Below are positions 8,621 to 16,977 of a DNA stretch of 64,000 bases, one piece after another. A program made the translations under genes and the position numbers. The stretch's first letter is position 1; the number at the start of each line of letters is the position of its first letter. The notes below the pieces were generated by a model, which worked only from the letters and a program-made list of their open reading frames with translations, was not told the DNA's origin and made no database searches. The stretch comes from JANPBY01 sp963805505 (GTDB taxonomy: Bacteria; Actinomycetota; Actinomycetes; DATJPE01), in contig CAWDUP010000007.1 of the NCBI GenBank assembly GCA_963805505.1, positions 744,001 to 808,000 on the forward strand, written 5' to 3'.

Positions 8621-9823
8621 ATGGCCGTCATCGTTGATCTTGACCCCGCGGGCGCGGACACGCTCAACGCCGCGCTCGGGGGCGAGGCCCAGGTGCTGTC
8701 GAGCGTGGAGGACCTGCGCCGCCATCTCGAGGTACAGCTCGGTGAGGACTGCGTGGTGGTCGGACCCTCGGTCGACCAGGGCACGGCGCTGGCCCTCGCG
8801 GAATCGATGCGAGTGACTCGACCGAGCCTCGGTTTCGTCCTTGTTCGACGACGCATCGACACCTCGGTTCTCGCGGAAGCGCTGCGTGCGGGCGTTCGGG
8901 AGGTGGTGGAGGAACGCGACATCGCCGGCCTCAGCTCCGCGGTCCGCCGTACACGTGCCCTCGCGCGGGCGATGCGCGACCAGGTTGACGCCAAAGACGC
9001 TGGGGACGACGGATCGTCTCGCGGTCGGATCGTCACGGTGTTCTCCGCGAAAGGTGGCTGCGGAAAGACCACGATGTCCACCAACCTCGCGGCGGTGCTC
9101 GCCGACCGGGGCAAGCGCGACGTGTGTCTCGTCGACCTCGACCTGGCTTTCGGCGACGTTGCCATTGCTCTTCAGCTCTTCCCCTCGCACACCATCGCTG
9201 ACGCGATCCCGCTCGGCGAGACCCTGGATGCTCAAGGGGTCGCCGCGCTGCTGACCCCTCACTCCCCCGGGCTCTCCGCCCTGGTAGCGCCCGTCGAGCC
9301 TGGCGCCGCCTCCACGATCCCGGCCGAGCTCGTCGGGCGGATCCTCGACATCTTGCGCGACCAGTTCGACTACGTGGTGGTTGATACACCGCCGGCGTTC
9401 GACGATCAGGTCCTCGCCGCGTTCGACCGAAGCGACGTGATTGCGCTGCTCGCGACCATGGACATCCCAGCGATCAAGAACCTCAAGCTGACGCTGGAGA
9501 CGATGGAGCTCCTGAACTACTCCCGCGACCGCTACCAGGTCGTCATGAACCGGGCCGACGCCAAGGTCGGGCTGGTCGTCACCGAGGTGGAGAAGACGCT
9601 CCGGACGCCGATCGTGACCCAGATCCCGTCTTCCGCCGAGGTGCCGAAGGCCACGAACCGTGGGGTTCCGATCGTGCTCGATCAGCCGAAACACCCGGTG
9701 AGCCTGGCGATCCGTTCCTTCGCCGACAACTTCGTGCTGACCGCGCCCTCAGTCGACCAGTCCGTCCCGTACGAGCTCCGCACCGACCGGCGCGGGCTGC
9801 TGCGCAGAAAGACGAGGACCTGA
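8621..9823 (+). CDS. tadZ: TadZ/CpaE-like ParA-family pilus localisation ATPase
   Basis: A 400-residue protein with a receiver-like N-terminal domain (residues 1-110, no clear phosphoacceptor context) and a MinD/ParA ATPase domain whose deviant Walker A is FSAKGGCGKTT (about residues 141-151). The VVVDTPPAFDD and MNRAD motifs support the ParA fold. CpaE/TadZ proteins position the Tad secretion machine at the cell pole or membrane. Its stop overlaps the cpaF start by one base (TGATG). Confidence 0.9.
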   Translation: MAVIVDLDPAGADTLNAALGGEAQVLSSVEDLRRHLEVQLGEDCVVVGPSVDQGTALALAESMRVTRPSLGFVLVRRRIDTSVLAEALRAGVREVVEERDIAGLSSAVRRTRALARAMRDQVDAKDAGDDGSSRGRIVTVFSAKGGCGKTTMSTNLAAVLADRGKRDVCLVDLDLAFGDVAIALQLFPSHTIADAIPLGETLDAQGVAALLTPHSPGLSALVAPVEPGAASTIPAELVGRILDILRDQFDYVVVDTPPAFDDQVLAAFDRSDVIALLATMDIPAIKNLKLTLETMELLNYSRDRYQVVMNRADAKVGLVVTEVEKTLRTPIVTQIPSSAEVPKATNRGVPIVLDQPKHPVSLAIRSFADNFVLTAPSVDQSVPYELRTDRRGLLRRKTRT

Positions 9824-11211
9824 TGAGTCTCTCCGACCGCCTTGCCGAGGCCCGCCGCGCTCGCGGCGTCGACTCCAGCATGGAGCCGCAGAGCGATGCT
9901 CTGGTCAACCGCTCGAAGCACCGCCGGACGACTGACCCGTTCGCCGAGCTCAAGCAGACCGTGCACCAGACCTTGCTCGAAAACCTTGGCCCGCAGCTCT
10001 ACGACGCCCGCCTGACCCAGTCCGAGCTCGAGCAAAAGGTCCGTCTCACCCTCCAGGAGGTCCTCGCCCAGGAGGAGACGCCCCTCACGGTGCAGGACCG
10101 GGCCCGGATCGCCCAGGAGGTCGCCGACGACATCTTGGGCTACGGACCGCTCGAGCCGTTCCTCCGCGACCCCGACATCACCGAAGTCATGGTCAACGGA
10201 CCCGACTCGATCTACGTCGAGCGCAGCGGTCGGATCTTCCAGGTCGAGGGCCAGTTCAACGACGAAGCCCACCTGCGCCGTACCGTCGACAAGATCGTCG
10301 GCCGAGTCGGCCGCCGAGTCGATGAGTCCAGCCCGATGGTCGATGCCCGGCTTCCCGACGGCAGCCGGGTCAACGCCGTGATCCCGCCACTGGCTCTCGA
10401 CGGATCGTTGCTGACGATCCGGAAGTTCTCCGCAGACCCCTATCAGGTGGACGACCTGATCGGCTTCGGCACCATGAGCCGGGTCACGGCAGATTTTCTC
10501 GAGAAGTGCGTACGCGGCAAGCTGAACATCCTGGTCTCGGGGGGGACGGGTGCGGGCAAGACCACCACGTTGAACGTCTTGTCCTCCTACATCCCAGAAG
10601 ACGAGCGGGTCGTGACGATCGAGGACGCCGCCGAGCTCCAGCTGCACCAGGAGCACGTGCTGCGGCTGGAGAGCCGTCCGCCCAACATCGAGGGCAAGGG
10701 CGAGGTCAAGATCCGCGATCTTGTCCGCAACGCGCTGCGCATGCGCCCCGACCGCATCGTCGTCGGTGAGATCCGAGACGCCGCCGCGCTCGACATGCTC
10801 CAAGCCATGAACACCGGTCACGACGGTTCCATCTGCACGGTGCACGCCAACGCTCCGCGCGACGTACTCGCTCGGGTCGAGACGATGGTGTTGATGGCCG
10901 GTGTCGACCTTCCGGTCCGGGCCATCCGCGAGCAGGTCGCCAGCGCGATCGACCTGATCGTTCACCAGACCAGGTTCAAGGACGGCACGCGGCACATCAC
11001 CCACGTGACGGAGGTCGTCGGCATGGAGGGCGACATCATCACCTTGCAGGACCTGTTCCTCTTCGATCACGGGCTCGGCTTCGATGAGGCCGACCGCTCG
11101 CTCGGCTATCTCAAGTCGACAGGTCTGCGAGCCAAGTTCCTCGACAAGCTCGCAGCCAACGGAGTGCAGGTCGACCCGGAGATCTTCGCCTTCGAGAAGT
11201 TCGGACGCTGA
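9823..11211 (+). CDS. cpaF: Pilus assembly/secretion ATPase CpaF (TadA)
   Basis: A 462-residue type II/IV secretion ATPase that powers Flp pilin polymerisation. The N-terminal helical domain carries GYGPLEPFLRD and EVMVNGP. Walker A is GGTGAGKTT (about residues 240-248), followed by an Asp box, a Walker B context (MRPDRIVVGEIRDAAA) and a His box (NTGHDGSICTVHAN). The length is usual for the family. The next gene starts 2 bp after its stop. Confidence 0.95.
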   Translation: MSLSDRLAEARRARGVDSSMEPQSDALVNRSKHRRTTDPFAELKQTVHQTLLENLGPQLYDARLTQSELEQKVRLTLQEVLAQEETPLTVQDRARIAQEVADDILGYGPLEPFLRDPDITEVMVNGPDSIYVERSGRIFQVEGQFNDEAHLRRTVDKIVGRVGRRVDESSPMVDARLPDGSRVNAVIPPLALDGSLLTIRKFSADPYQVDDLIGFGTMSRVTADFLEKCVRGKLNILVSGGTGAGKTTTLNVLSSYIPEDERVVTIEDAAELQLHQEHVLRLESRPPNIEGKGEVKIRDLVRNALRMRPDRIVVGEIRDAAALDMLQAMNTGHDGSICTVHANAPRDVLARVETMVLMAGVDLPVRAIREQVASAIDLIVHQTRFKDGTRHITHVTEVVGMEGDIITLQDLFLFDHGLGFDEADRSLGYLKSTGLRAKFLDKLAANGVQVDPEIFAFEKFGR

Positions 11212-11213
11212 CC

Positions 11214-13190
11214 ATGACCAGCCTGCGCACGCGTGGGGGACGCCTCGCCTCGGTGCTGGCCGCTCTGGCCCTGTCCGTCGTCGTCGCCGGTCCGGCCGTC
11301 GCCGATCCCGTCGGTCGAATCAGCGAGGTCAAGCCCGGGGACGACGGCACGGTTTCCTTGGTCTTCTCGGCCTCCGACCTGCCTGAGGGCGCCACCCTCG
11401 ACCCGGCATCGGTCCAGGTCAGCATCGACGGCACGCCTGTCGAGTCCAGCGCCGCCCTGATCGGCGGCCTCACCCCGGTCGACCGTACGGCGATCCTGAC
11501 GATCGACGCCTCCACGTCCATGAAGGGCGAGCGCATCGCCGCCGCCAAGGACGCCGCCGAAGCCTACGTGGCCACCGCACCCAAGGACGTGAAGGTCGGC
11601 CTCGTCTCGTTCAATGACAAGGTCACCGTGGTCGTAGCCCCGACTCTTGACCATGCGGCGGTGACACAAGCGATCGGCGAGCTCGAGGCCAAGAACGGGA
11701 CGGTTCTCTACGACGCGGTCATCAAGTCCGCCGAGGCCGCCGGGCCAACCGGCGTCCGCAGCATCTTGTTGCTCAGCGACGGCTCGGACACACGAAGCCG
11801 GGCCACGCTCGCCGAGGCCACGGACGACGTTTCCTCTTCAGGGGTCACGCTCGATGCCGTCGGGCTGGCCACGAGTGAGGAGCAGGTGAAAGTCCTCACC
11901 GAGATGGCCACTGCCACGGGCGGCAAGGTGGTCGAGGCCAGCGGAGCGGCCGAGCTGGCAGCATCGTTCGCCGCCAGCGCGCGCGCCCTCGACAACCAGT
12001 TGCGGGTCACGGTCACCGTTCCGCCGGAGCTCGCCAGCTCTGGGAGCACAGTGTCGGTCTCCGCCGTAGCCGGCGGGGCAACGATCACGGACACGGCGTT
12101 CGTCCCGCTGCCCGGGGCACCGCAGGGTTCGGGGGACAACCCCGTGGCCGAAGGGTCTGGCCCAATCCCCGTGTCGTCACCGGCGTTCTACGACCGGGTC
12201 GACGAGACGTGGCTTTGGCTCGGCCTGGCCGCAATCTTCATCGGCGTGGCCGTGATGCTGGCGGTGGCCTTCATCCGAGCCGGACGCAAGCGCACCAACA
12301 CCGTGCGCGGCCGGATGTCGATCTACACCCTCGGTGGACGAACCATGCGCAAGGAGGCCGAGACCACCAGCACTGCGCTGGGTGACACCCAGGTCGCTCG
12401 GTCGGCGGTCGAGCTGGCCGACAAGGCGGTGCGAAGCCGGGATGTCGAGGAGTTGCTGGAACGGCGCCTGGACGCTGCTGGGCTTCCCCTGAAGCCAGGC
12501 GAATGGGCGTTGGTGCACGTCGGAATCGCGATCGGCGGCGGGCTGCTCCTGCTGCTGCTGACCAGTGGCCGCCTGATCGCCGGATTGGTCGGTCTGACCC
12601 TCGGGGTCATCCTTCCGTGGACCTACCTCAAGGTGAAGGAGTCGCGGCGGCAGGCGGCCTTCTACGCCCAGCTCCCAGACACCCTCCAACTTCTCTCCGG
12701 ATCCCTGTCCGCGGGCTATTCGCTCCCGCAGGCTGTCGACACGATCGTGCGCGAGGGCAACGAGCCGATGTCGGTGGAGTTCAACCGGGCCTTGGTCGAG
12801 GCCCGGCTCGGCGTACCCATCGAGGAGGCCCTCGACAACATCGCCGACCGGATGAACTCCCAGGACTTCCACTGGGTCGTCCTGGCCATCAGGGTGCAAC
12901 GCGAGGTCGGCGGCAACCTGGCCGAAGTGCTGACCACCGTCGCAGCGACATTGCGAGAGCGGGAACGGCTCCGTCGCCAGGTGCAGGTGCTGTCGGCCGA
13001 GGGACGGCTGTCCGCCGTGATCATCGCCCTGATCCCCATTCTGTTCGCCGTCTTCTTGGTCCTAGTCCGGCCGACCTACCTCGAGCCGCTCTACACCACG
13101 GCGCTCGGGTTGCTGCTGCTCGGCTTCGGCGCCTTCATGCTGGTCGTCGGCATCTTCTGGCTCCGGCGCGTCGTCCAGGTGGAGGTCTGA
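11214..13190 (+). CDS. tadB: von Willebrand factor A domain - TadB fusion protein
   Basis: A 658-residue two-part protein. Residues 1-30 look like a signal peptide (ALAL...PAVADP). Residues about 90-260 form a VWA domain with a MIDAS motif DASTS starting at D98, followed by a Thr- and Ser-containing segment, a membrane segment at about 333-356, and then a T2SSF/TadB domain (LPDTLQLLSGSLSAGYSL near residue 488) ended by two membrane segments. TadB and TadC form the inner-membrane platform of Tad pili. VWA domains bind proteins or matrix through a metal ion, so fusion to the platform places an extracytoplasmic adhesion-like domain in the machine. The ribosome-binding site is inside cpaF. Confidence 0.9.
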   Translation: MTSLRTRGGRLASVLAALALSVVVAGPAVADPVGRISEVKPGDDGTVSLVFSASDLPEGATLDPASVQVSIDGTPVESSAALIGGLTPVDRTAILTIDASTSMKGERIAAAKDAAEAYVATAPKDVKVGLVSFNDKVTVVVAPTLDHAAVTQAIGELEAKNGTVLYDAVIKSAEAAGPTGVRSILLLSDGSDTRSRATLAEATDDVSSSGVTLDAVGLATSEEQVKVLTEMATATGGKVVEASGAAELAASFAASARALDNQLRVTVTVPPELASSGSTVSVSAVAGGATITDTAFVPLPGAPQGSGDNPVAEGSGPIPVSSPAFYDRVDETWLWLGLAAIFIGVAVMLAVAFIRAGRKRTNTVRGRMSIYTLGGRTMRKEAETTSTALGDTQVARSAVELADKAVRSRDVEELLERRLDAAGLPLKPGEWALVHVGIAIGGGLLLLLLTSGRLIAGLVGLTLGVILPWTYLKVKESRRQAAFYAQLPDTLQLLSGSLSAGYSLPQAVDTIVREGNEPMSVEFNRALVEARLGVPIEEALDNIADRMNSQDFHWVVLAIRVQREVGGNLAEVLTTVAATLRERERLRRQVQVLSAEGRLSAVIIALIPILFAVFLVLVRPTYLEPLYTTALGLLLLGFGAFMLVVGIFWLRRVVQVEV

Positions 13191-13191
13191 G

Positions 13192-14137
13192 ATGGATTCG
13201 ACACTGCAGCTCAGTCCTCGGTCTCGGGGGGATCTTCCTCGGGGTAGTCCTGCTGCTGCTGGCCTTCGGGGTCGTCAGCACCGGGCGCACCGGCGTGGGG
13301 AGATCCTTGGCTGCGGTCGAGGCGATCAACAACGCACCGCAGTCGATGGTGCGCGCCGAGCTCGATCGATCGTTCGCCGATCGAGTGTTCGGCCCCCTGT
13401 TCGAGCGCCTCACCAAGGGCGGCGGAAGGCTGACCGCCGAGGGCCAGAAGACCGGCATCCGACGTCAGCTCGACCTCGCCGGCAGCCCCGAGGGCTGGGA
13501 CGTGGAACGTGTATTGGCCTTCAAGATGCTCGGGCTCATCGCCGGATCACTGATCGCGATCGCGTTCTCGCTGCTGTTCGGCTGGAGCTTCGCCGTCACG
13601 CTCGGCGTGATCGCGCTCGGCGCCGTCGGCGGATTCTTCGCTCCGAACGTGATCCTCTACCAGATGGCCTACGAGCGCACCGAGCGGATGCGCCGCGAGC
13701 TCCCGGACGCGCTGGATCTGCTGACGATCTCCGTCGAAGCGGGCATGTCCTTCGACGGCGCGCTGGCGCAGGTCGCCAAGAACAGCGAAGGCCCGCTCGC
13801 CGCCGAGTTCTTCCGGGTTCTGCAGGAGATGCAGATCGGCGTGGGACGGACCGAAGCCATTCGCGCCATGGGCGAGCGGACCAACCTGCCTGACTTACGG
13901 CAGTTCGCCACGGCAATGGTTCAGGCGGACGCGTTCGGCATCCCGATCGCCAACGTCCTGCGGATCCAAGCCAAGGAGATGCGGATCAAGCGCTCGCAGC
14001 GGGCTGAGGAAGCCGCCCAGAAAGTGCCCGTGAAGATCCTGTTCCCGCTGATTTTCTGCATCCTGCCGTCCCTGTTCGTGGTTATCCTCGGGCCGGCAGC
14101 AATCAACATCTTGCAGAATCTCTTCGCGATCGGGTGA
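13192..14137 (+). CDS. tadC: TadC-like type II secretion F protein, apparent frameshift at the start
   Basis: A platform protein of about 310 residues with an N-terminal membrane segment (GIFLGVVLLLLAFGVV), an F domain (MRRELPDALDLLTISVEAGM) and C-terminal membrane helices. The obvious start is the ATG at 13192, preceded by GGAGG, but this codon is in frame +1 and gives a non-TadC peptide, whereas the TadC body is in the +2 frame from about 13215 on. In that frame there is no ATG, GTG or TTG before the first membrane segment. Dropping one base between 13192 and 13240, for example in the G6 run near 13226-13231, joins the two. This may be a sequence error, a rare start codon or true slippage. 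Confidence 0.8.
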
Positions 14138-14141
14138 GTGG

Positions 14142-16868
14142 ATGACCAGCCTGCTCCTCGTCGCGCGAAACCCGTCGTTGTCGTTCGGACTCAGCTCGGC
14201 TGCGGACGACATCATCGAGGTACGCCCCGCGCTGATCGGGAAGCTGGAGATCACGCCGGGGATGGCCGACGTGATCGTCATCGAGCAGGAGCTCCCCGCC
14301 GACGCGCTGGCAACGCTGGACATGCTGCGGGAGAAGGGCCTCACCGCTCCCGCGCTGCTGGTGGCGTCCAAGCACAGCGAGTGGGAGGACTTCGACCCAA
14401 CAAGTCGACCGTCGGTCGCGGTGCTCGACCCCCCGATCACCCAAGACCGCCTTGGAACCTCCGTCGGCACCGCCCGGTCGCTGCCTCGGGTCGGGAGCGA
14501 CGCTGGCTCCCCCGAAGCCGGTGGCGCCGCCGCCGCCAGCTCACTGCGGATCGAATCACCGGTCTTGGCGGCAGCACCGGCCGTGCCGGAAGAGGCGGTC
14601 GTCGAGCCACGGCCGTCCACCGTCAGCCATGCGGCCAAGTCGAAGTCCAAGGCCTCTGGGAAGTCCAAGGCCTCTGCCAAGCCAGCCACCAAGGGACGCC
14701 GATTCGGCCGCCGCGCGAAGGCTCAACCGGTCACCGCAACCGACTCGGCTGGGGAGGGCAAGACATCCGACGGTGGCGCTGCCGAAAGTGGTGCAACCGA
14801 GCAGGACCGGCTCGCCGAAGAAGCCCGCCTCGCCGAAGAAGCCCGGCTGATCGAAGTGGCGCGGCTAGCGGAGGAGGCGAGAGTTGCCGAGAAGGAGCGC
14901 CTCGCCGAACAAGCCCGCCTCGAAGCCGAACGCGCCGCCGAAGAAGAACGCGCCGCCGAACAAGCCCGCCTCGAAGCCGAACGCGCCGCCGAAGAAGAAC
15001 GCGCCGCCGAACAAGCCCGCCTCGAAGCCGAACGCGCCGCCGAAGAAGAACGCGCCGCCGAACAAGCCCGCCTCGAAGCCGAACGCGCCGCCGAAGAAGA
15101 ACGCGCCGCCGAACAAGCCCGCCTCGAAGCCGAACGCGCCGCCGAAGAAGAACGCGCCGCCGAACAAGCCCGCCTCGAAGCCGAACGCGCCGCCGAAGAA
15201 GAACGCGCCGCCGAACAAGCCCGCCTCGAAGCCGAACGCGCCGCCGAAGAAGAACGCGCCGCCGAACAAGCCCGCCTCGAAGCCGAACGCGCCGCCGAAG
15301 AAGAACGCGCCGCCGAACAAGCCCGCCTCGAAGCCGAACGCGCCGCCGAAGAAGAACGCGCCGCCGAACAAGCCCGCCTCGAAGCCGAACGCGCCGCCGA
15401 AGAAGAACGCGCCGCCGAACAAGCCCGCCTCGAAGCCGAACGCGCCGCCGAAGAAGAACGCGCCGCCGAACAAGCCCGCCTCGAAGCCGAGCTCCTCGCC
15501 GCGATTCCCGATACCGTGACGGACCTCGAACCCGCGGATGAGCCGTACGCCACGGCGACGCACGCCGAGCTGGGCCCCGCCGAATCGACCGCAGCGGAGG
15601 CTGTCGGCACCGAAGGAGCACAGGTGGTTGCTCCGGTGCTCGCACCGGCCAAACGCAAACGAACGCGGGCCGTGACCGCCAAGGCAAAACCCGCCTCAGC
15701 TCGACCGACACCTGAGTCGTCGTCGGAGCCGGCAAAGGAGCTGGCAACCGAGTCAACATCGGAGTCAACCTCGGAGCCAGCCTCGGAGCCAATGTCGAGG
15801 CTGACGAGTGAGCCGCCAGAGCAAGCGCTCGACGAGCCCGCTCCCTCGTCATGGGAACCACGTGACACCGAGCCCATCGTGGTGGTCGCCCCGGCAGCGA
15901 GGTATGTCCTCGAAGCGGAGAGGACAGACACAGAGCGACCGGAAGCCCCAGCGCCAGAGGGCCAACGCGCGGGTGTCTACGCCGAAATGGCATCGCTGCG
16001 GTTCGCTTCTGTCGACCTGTTGTCCGAAGACGTCGGCTCGAACGGCGTGGCTGACGCAGTTTCGACGACCGCCGGCAACTCGTTGGCGTCGAGTGACCTG
16101 ACAGACACCCCGACGGTGGACCTCAGCCAGGTGTTCAAGGAGCCGGGCGGACAACCCTCGGCACCGTTGCAGAACTGGCAGGAAGCTCCCAGCTCGGTGC
16201 CTCCGGTAGTACCCGAACTGGATCCGCCCACGGTCCCCATGACCCATTTCGATGCCTCTGGCCCGAGCCCGGTCCCGACGTCGGTTTCGGTTGTTGACCT
16301 TCGAGACTCGATGCCGGACGACCCACGATCCACTCCAGCCCTTGTCCGTGCCCTGCTAGGACGCAGTCATGAGGTTTACGGCGTCCTCGAGGCGGGCTCC
16401 CTTGTCGTCAGCGATGCGCTGGCCCGAACCAACGCTGCGGCTGGAGCCCTCCTGCTACCGGACGGAGACGTCTGGCGGGTGGCTGCCGGTGAGGGTCTGC
16501 GACGCCTGGAGCATCGCTTCGTGCTGCAGGGCGATGCCTGGCTGGTGACGACCATCGCGAGCCGGCACAAGGGAGTCATCATCGACCGGACCGATGTGGC
16601 GCGGCTGCCTTTGGCGGGCGCTCCCCTGGCGTCGCACAAGCATCTCGTGGCGGCTCCCGTGCGCGCTGTCGGGGGAATCTTGCTCATCGCCCGCGACGAC
16701 GACCCGCCGTTCGCCGAGCGCGACCTACTGAGTCTGGCCCGCTTGGCCGAAGCGTCCGCTGACATCCTCGCGGCGGCGTTGGATGCACGACAGCTCTCTC
16801 GAGTTCTGGGCGACCTGCGCGACCAAGACGATCGCGCCGCTGCCGAGCGCATCGACTACGGCCTCTGA
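14142..16868 (+). CDS. Large coiled-coil repeat protein with receiver-like and GAF-like ends
   Basis: A 908-residue protein. Residues 1-110 resemble a receiver-like alpha/beta domain (VIVIEQELPADAL, GLTAPALLVAS) without a clear phosphoacceptor. Residues about 257-450 are eleven perfect 17-residue repeats of Glu, Ala and Arg (ERAAEQARLEAERAAEE), strongly coiled-coil forming and highly helical. A Ser/Glu/Pro-rich linker follows, and residues about 730-890 look like a GAF-type sensory domain (AAGALLLPDGDVWRVAAGEG). It starts 4 bp after tadC in the pilus operon, so it may scaffold or regulate the pilus machine. No matching family is known to me. Confidence 0.8.
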   Translation: MTSLLLVARNPSLSFGLSSAADDIIEVRPALIGKLEITPGMADVIVIEQELPADALATLDMLREKGLTAPALLVASKHSEWEDFDPTSRPSVAVLDPPITQDRLGTSVGTARSLPRVGSDAGSPEAGGAAAASSLRIESPVLAAAPAVPEEAVVEPRPSTVSHAAKSKSKASGKSKASAKPATKGRRFGRRAKAQPVTATDSAGEGKTSDGGAAESGATEQDRLAEEARLAEEARLIEVARLAEEARVAEKERLAEQARLEAERAAEEERAAEQARLEAERAAEEERAAEQARLEAERAAEEERAAEQARLEAERAAEEERAAEQARLEAERAAEEERAAEQARLEAERAAEEERAAEQARLEAERAAEEERAAEQARLEAERAAEEERAAEQARLEAERAAEEERAAEQARLEAERAAEEERAAEQARLEAERAAEEERAAEQARLEAELLAAIPDTVTDLEPADEPYATATHAELGPAESTAAEAVGTEGAQVVAPVLAPAKRKRTRAVTAKAKPASARPTPESSSEPAKELATESTSESTSEPASEPMSRLTSEPPEQALDEPAPSSWEPRDTEPIVVVAPAARYVLEAERTDTERPEAPAPEGQRAGVYAEMASLRFASVDLLSEDVGSNGVADAVSTTAGNSLASSDLTDTPTVDLSQVFKEPGGQPSAPLQNWQEAPSSVPPVVPELDPPTVPMTHFDASGPSPVPTSVSVVDLRDSMPDDPRSTPALVRALLGRSHEVYGVLEAGSLVVSDALARTNAAAGALLLPDGDVWRVAAGEGLRRLEHRFVLQGDAWLVTTIASRHKGVIIDRTDVARLPLAGAPLASHKHLVAAPVRAVGGILLIARDDDPPFAERDLLSLARLAEASADILAAALDARQLSRVLGDLRDQDDRAAAERIDYGL
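14911..15490 (+). repeat. Tandem repeat, 51-bp unit, 11 perfect copies plus a partial
   Basis: Identical 51-bp units follow each other without a mismatch that I can see. The same decamer recurs at 14911 and 15472, exactly 561 bp (11 x 51) apart, and a partial twelfth copy leads out. The unit length is a multiple of 3 and no unit contains a stop in any frame, so all six frames remain open over the array. In the coding frame it encodes a Glu/Ala/Arg heptad-like helix. Confidence 0.97.
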
Positions 16869-16884
16869 CGGCACCGTCCCGACT

Positions 16885-16912
16885 CCGCCTACCTCTTGCG
16901 ACTGGTAGGCGG
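16885..16912 (+). terminator. Hairpin after the repeat-protein gene, possible terminator
   Basis: A perfect 9-bp stem (CCGCCTACC/GGTAGGCGG, loop of 10) begins 17 bp after the stop codon of the 908-residue protein. There is no T tract, so an intrinsic terminator is only possible. The gene next to it is convergent. Confidence 0.45.
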
Positions 16913-16959
16913 CACGTGGTCGTGGCACAGCTATGCCGTCCGCGGTCGCCGCCGTACTG

Positions 16960-16977
16960 CTGGTCCTCAAGGACCAG
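16960..16977 (-). terminator. Hairpin directly after the ATPase gene, possible terminator
   Basis: An 8-bp inverted repeat (CTGGTCCT/AGGACCAG, loop of 2) abuts the TAA stop codon of the minus-strand ATPase gene. No strong T tract follows. Confidence 0.4.

Noticed and set aside
7637..9694. 685-codon minus-strand open frame over cpaB and tadZ
   Set aside because: It lies antisense to two clear pilus genes, is rich in Arg and Gly, and has no recognisable motif; high GC opens such frames.
12503..13190. An open frame extending the TadC frame back over the TadB gene
   Set aside because: It is out of frame with the strongly supported VWA-TadB protein and is Arg-rich with no domain; only its 3' part is TadC.
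14723..15993. Several long open frames on both strands over the 51-bp array
   Set aside because: They result from the stop-free repeat unit. Only the plus-strand frame from 14142 has non-repeat domains at both ends.
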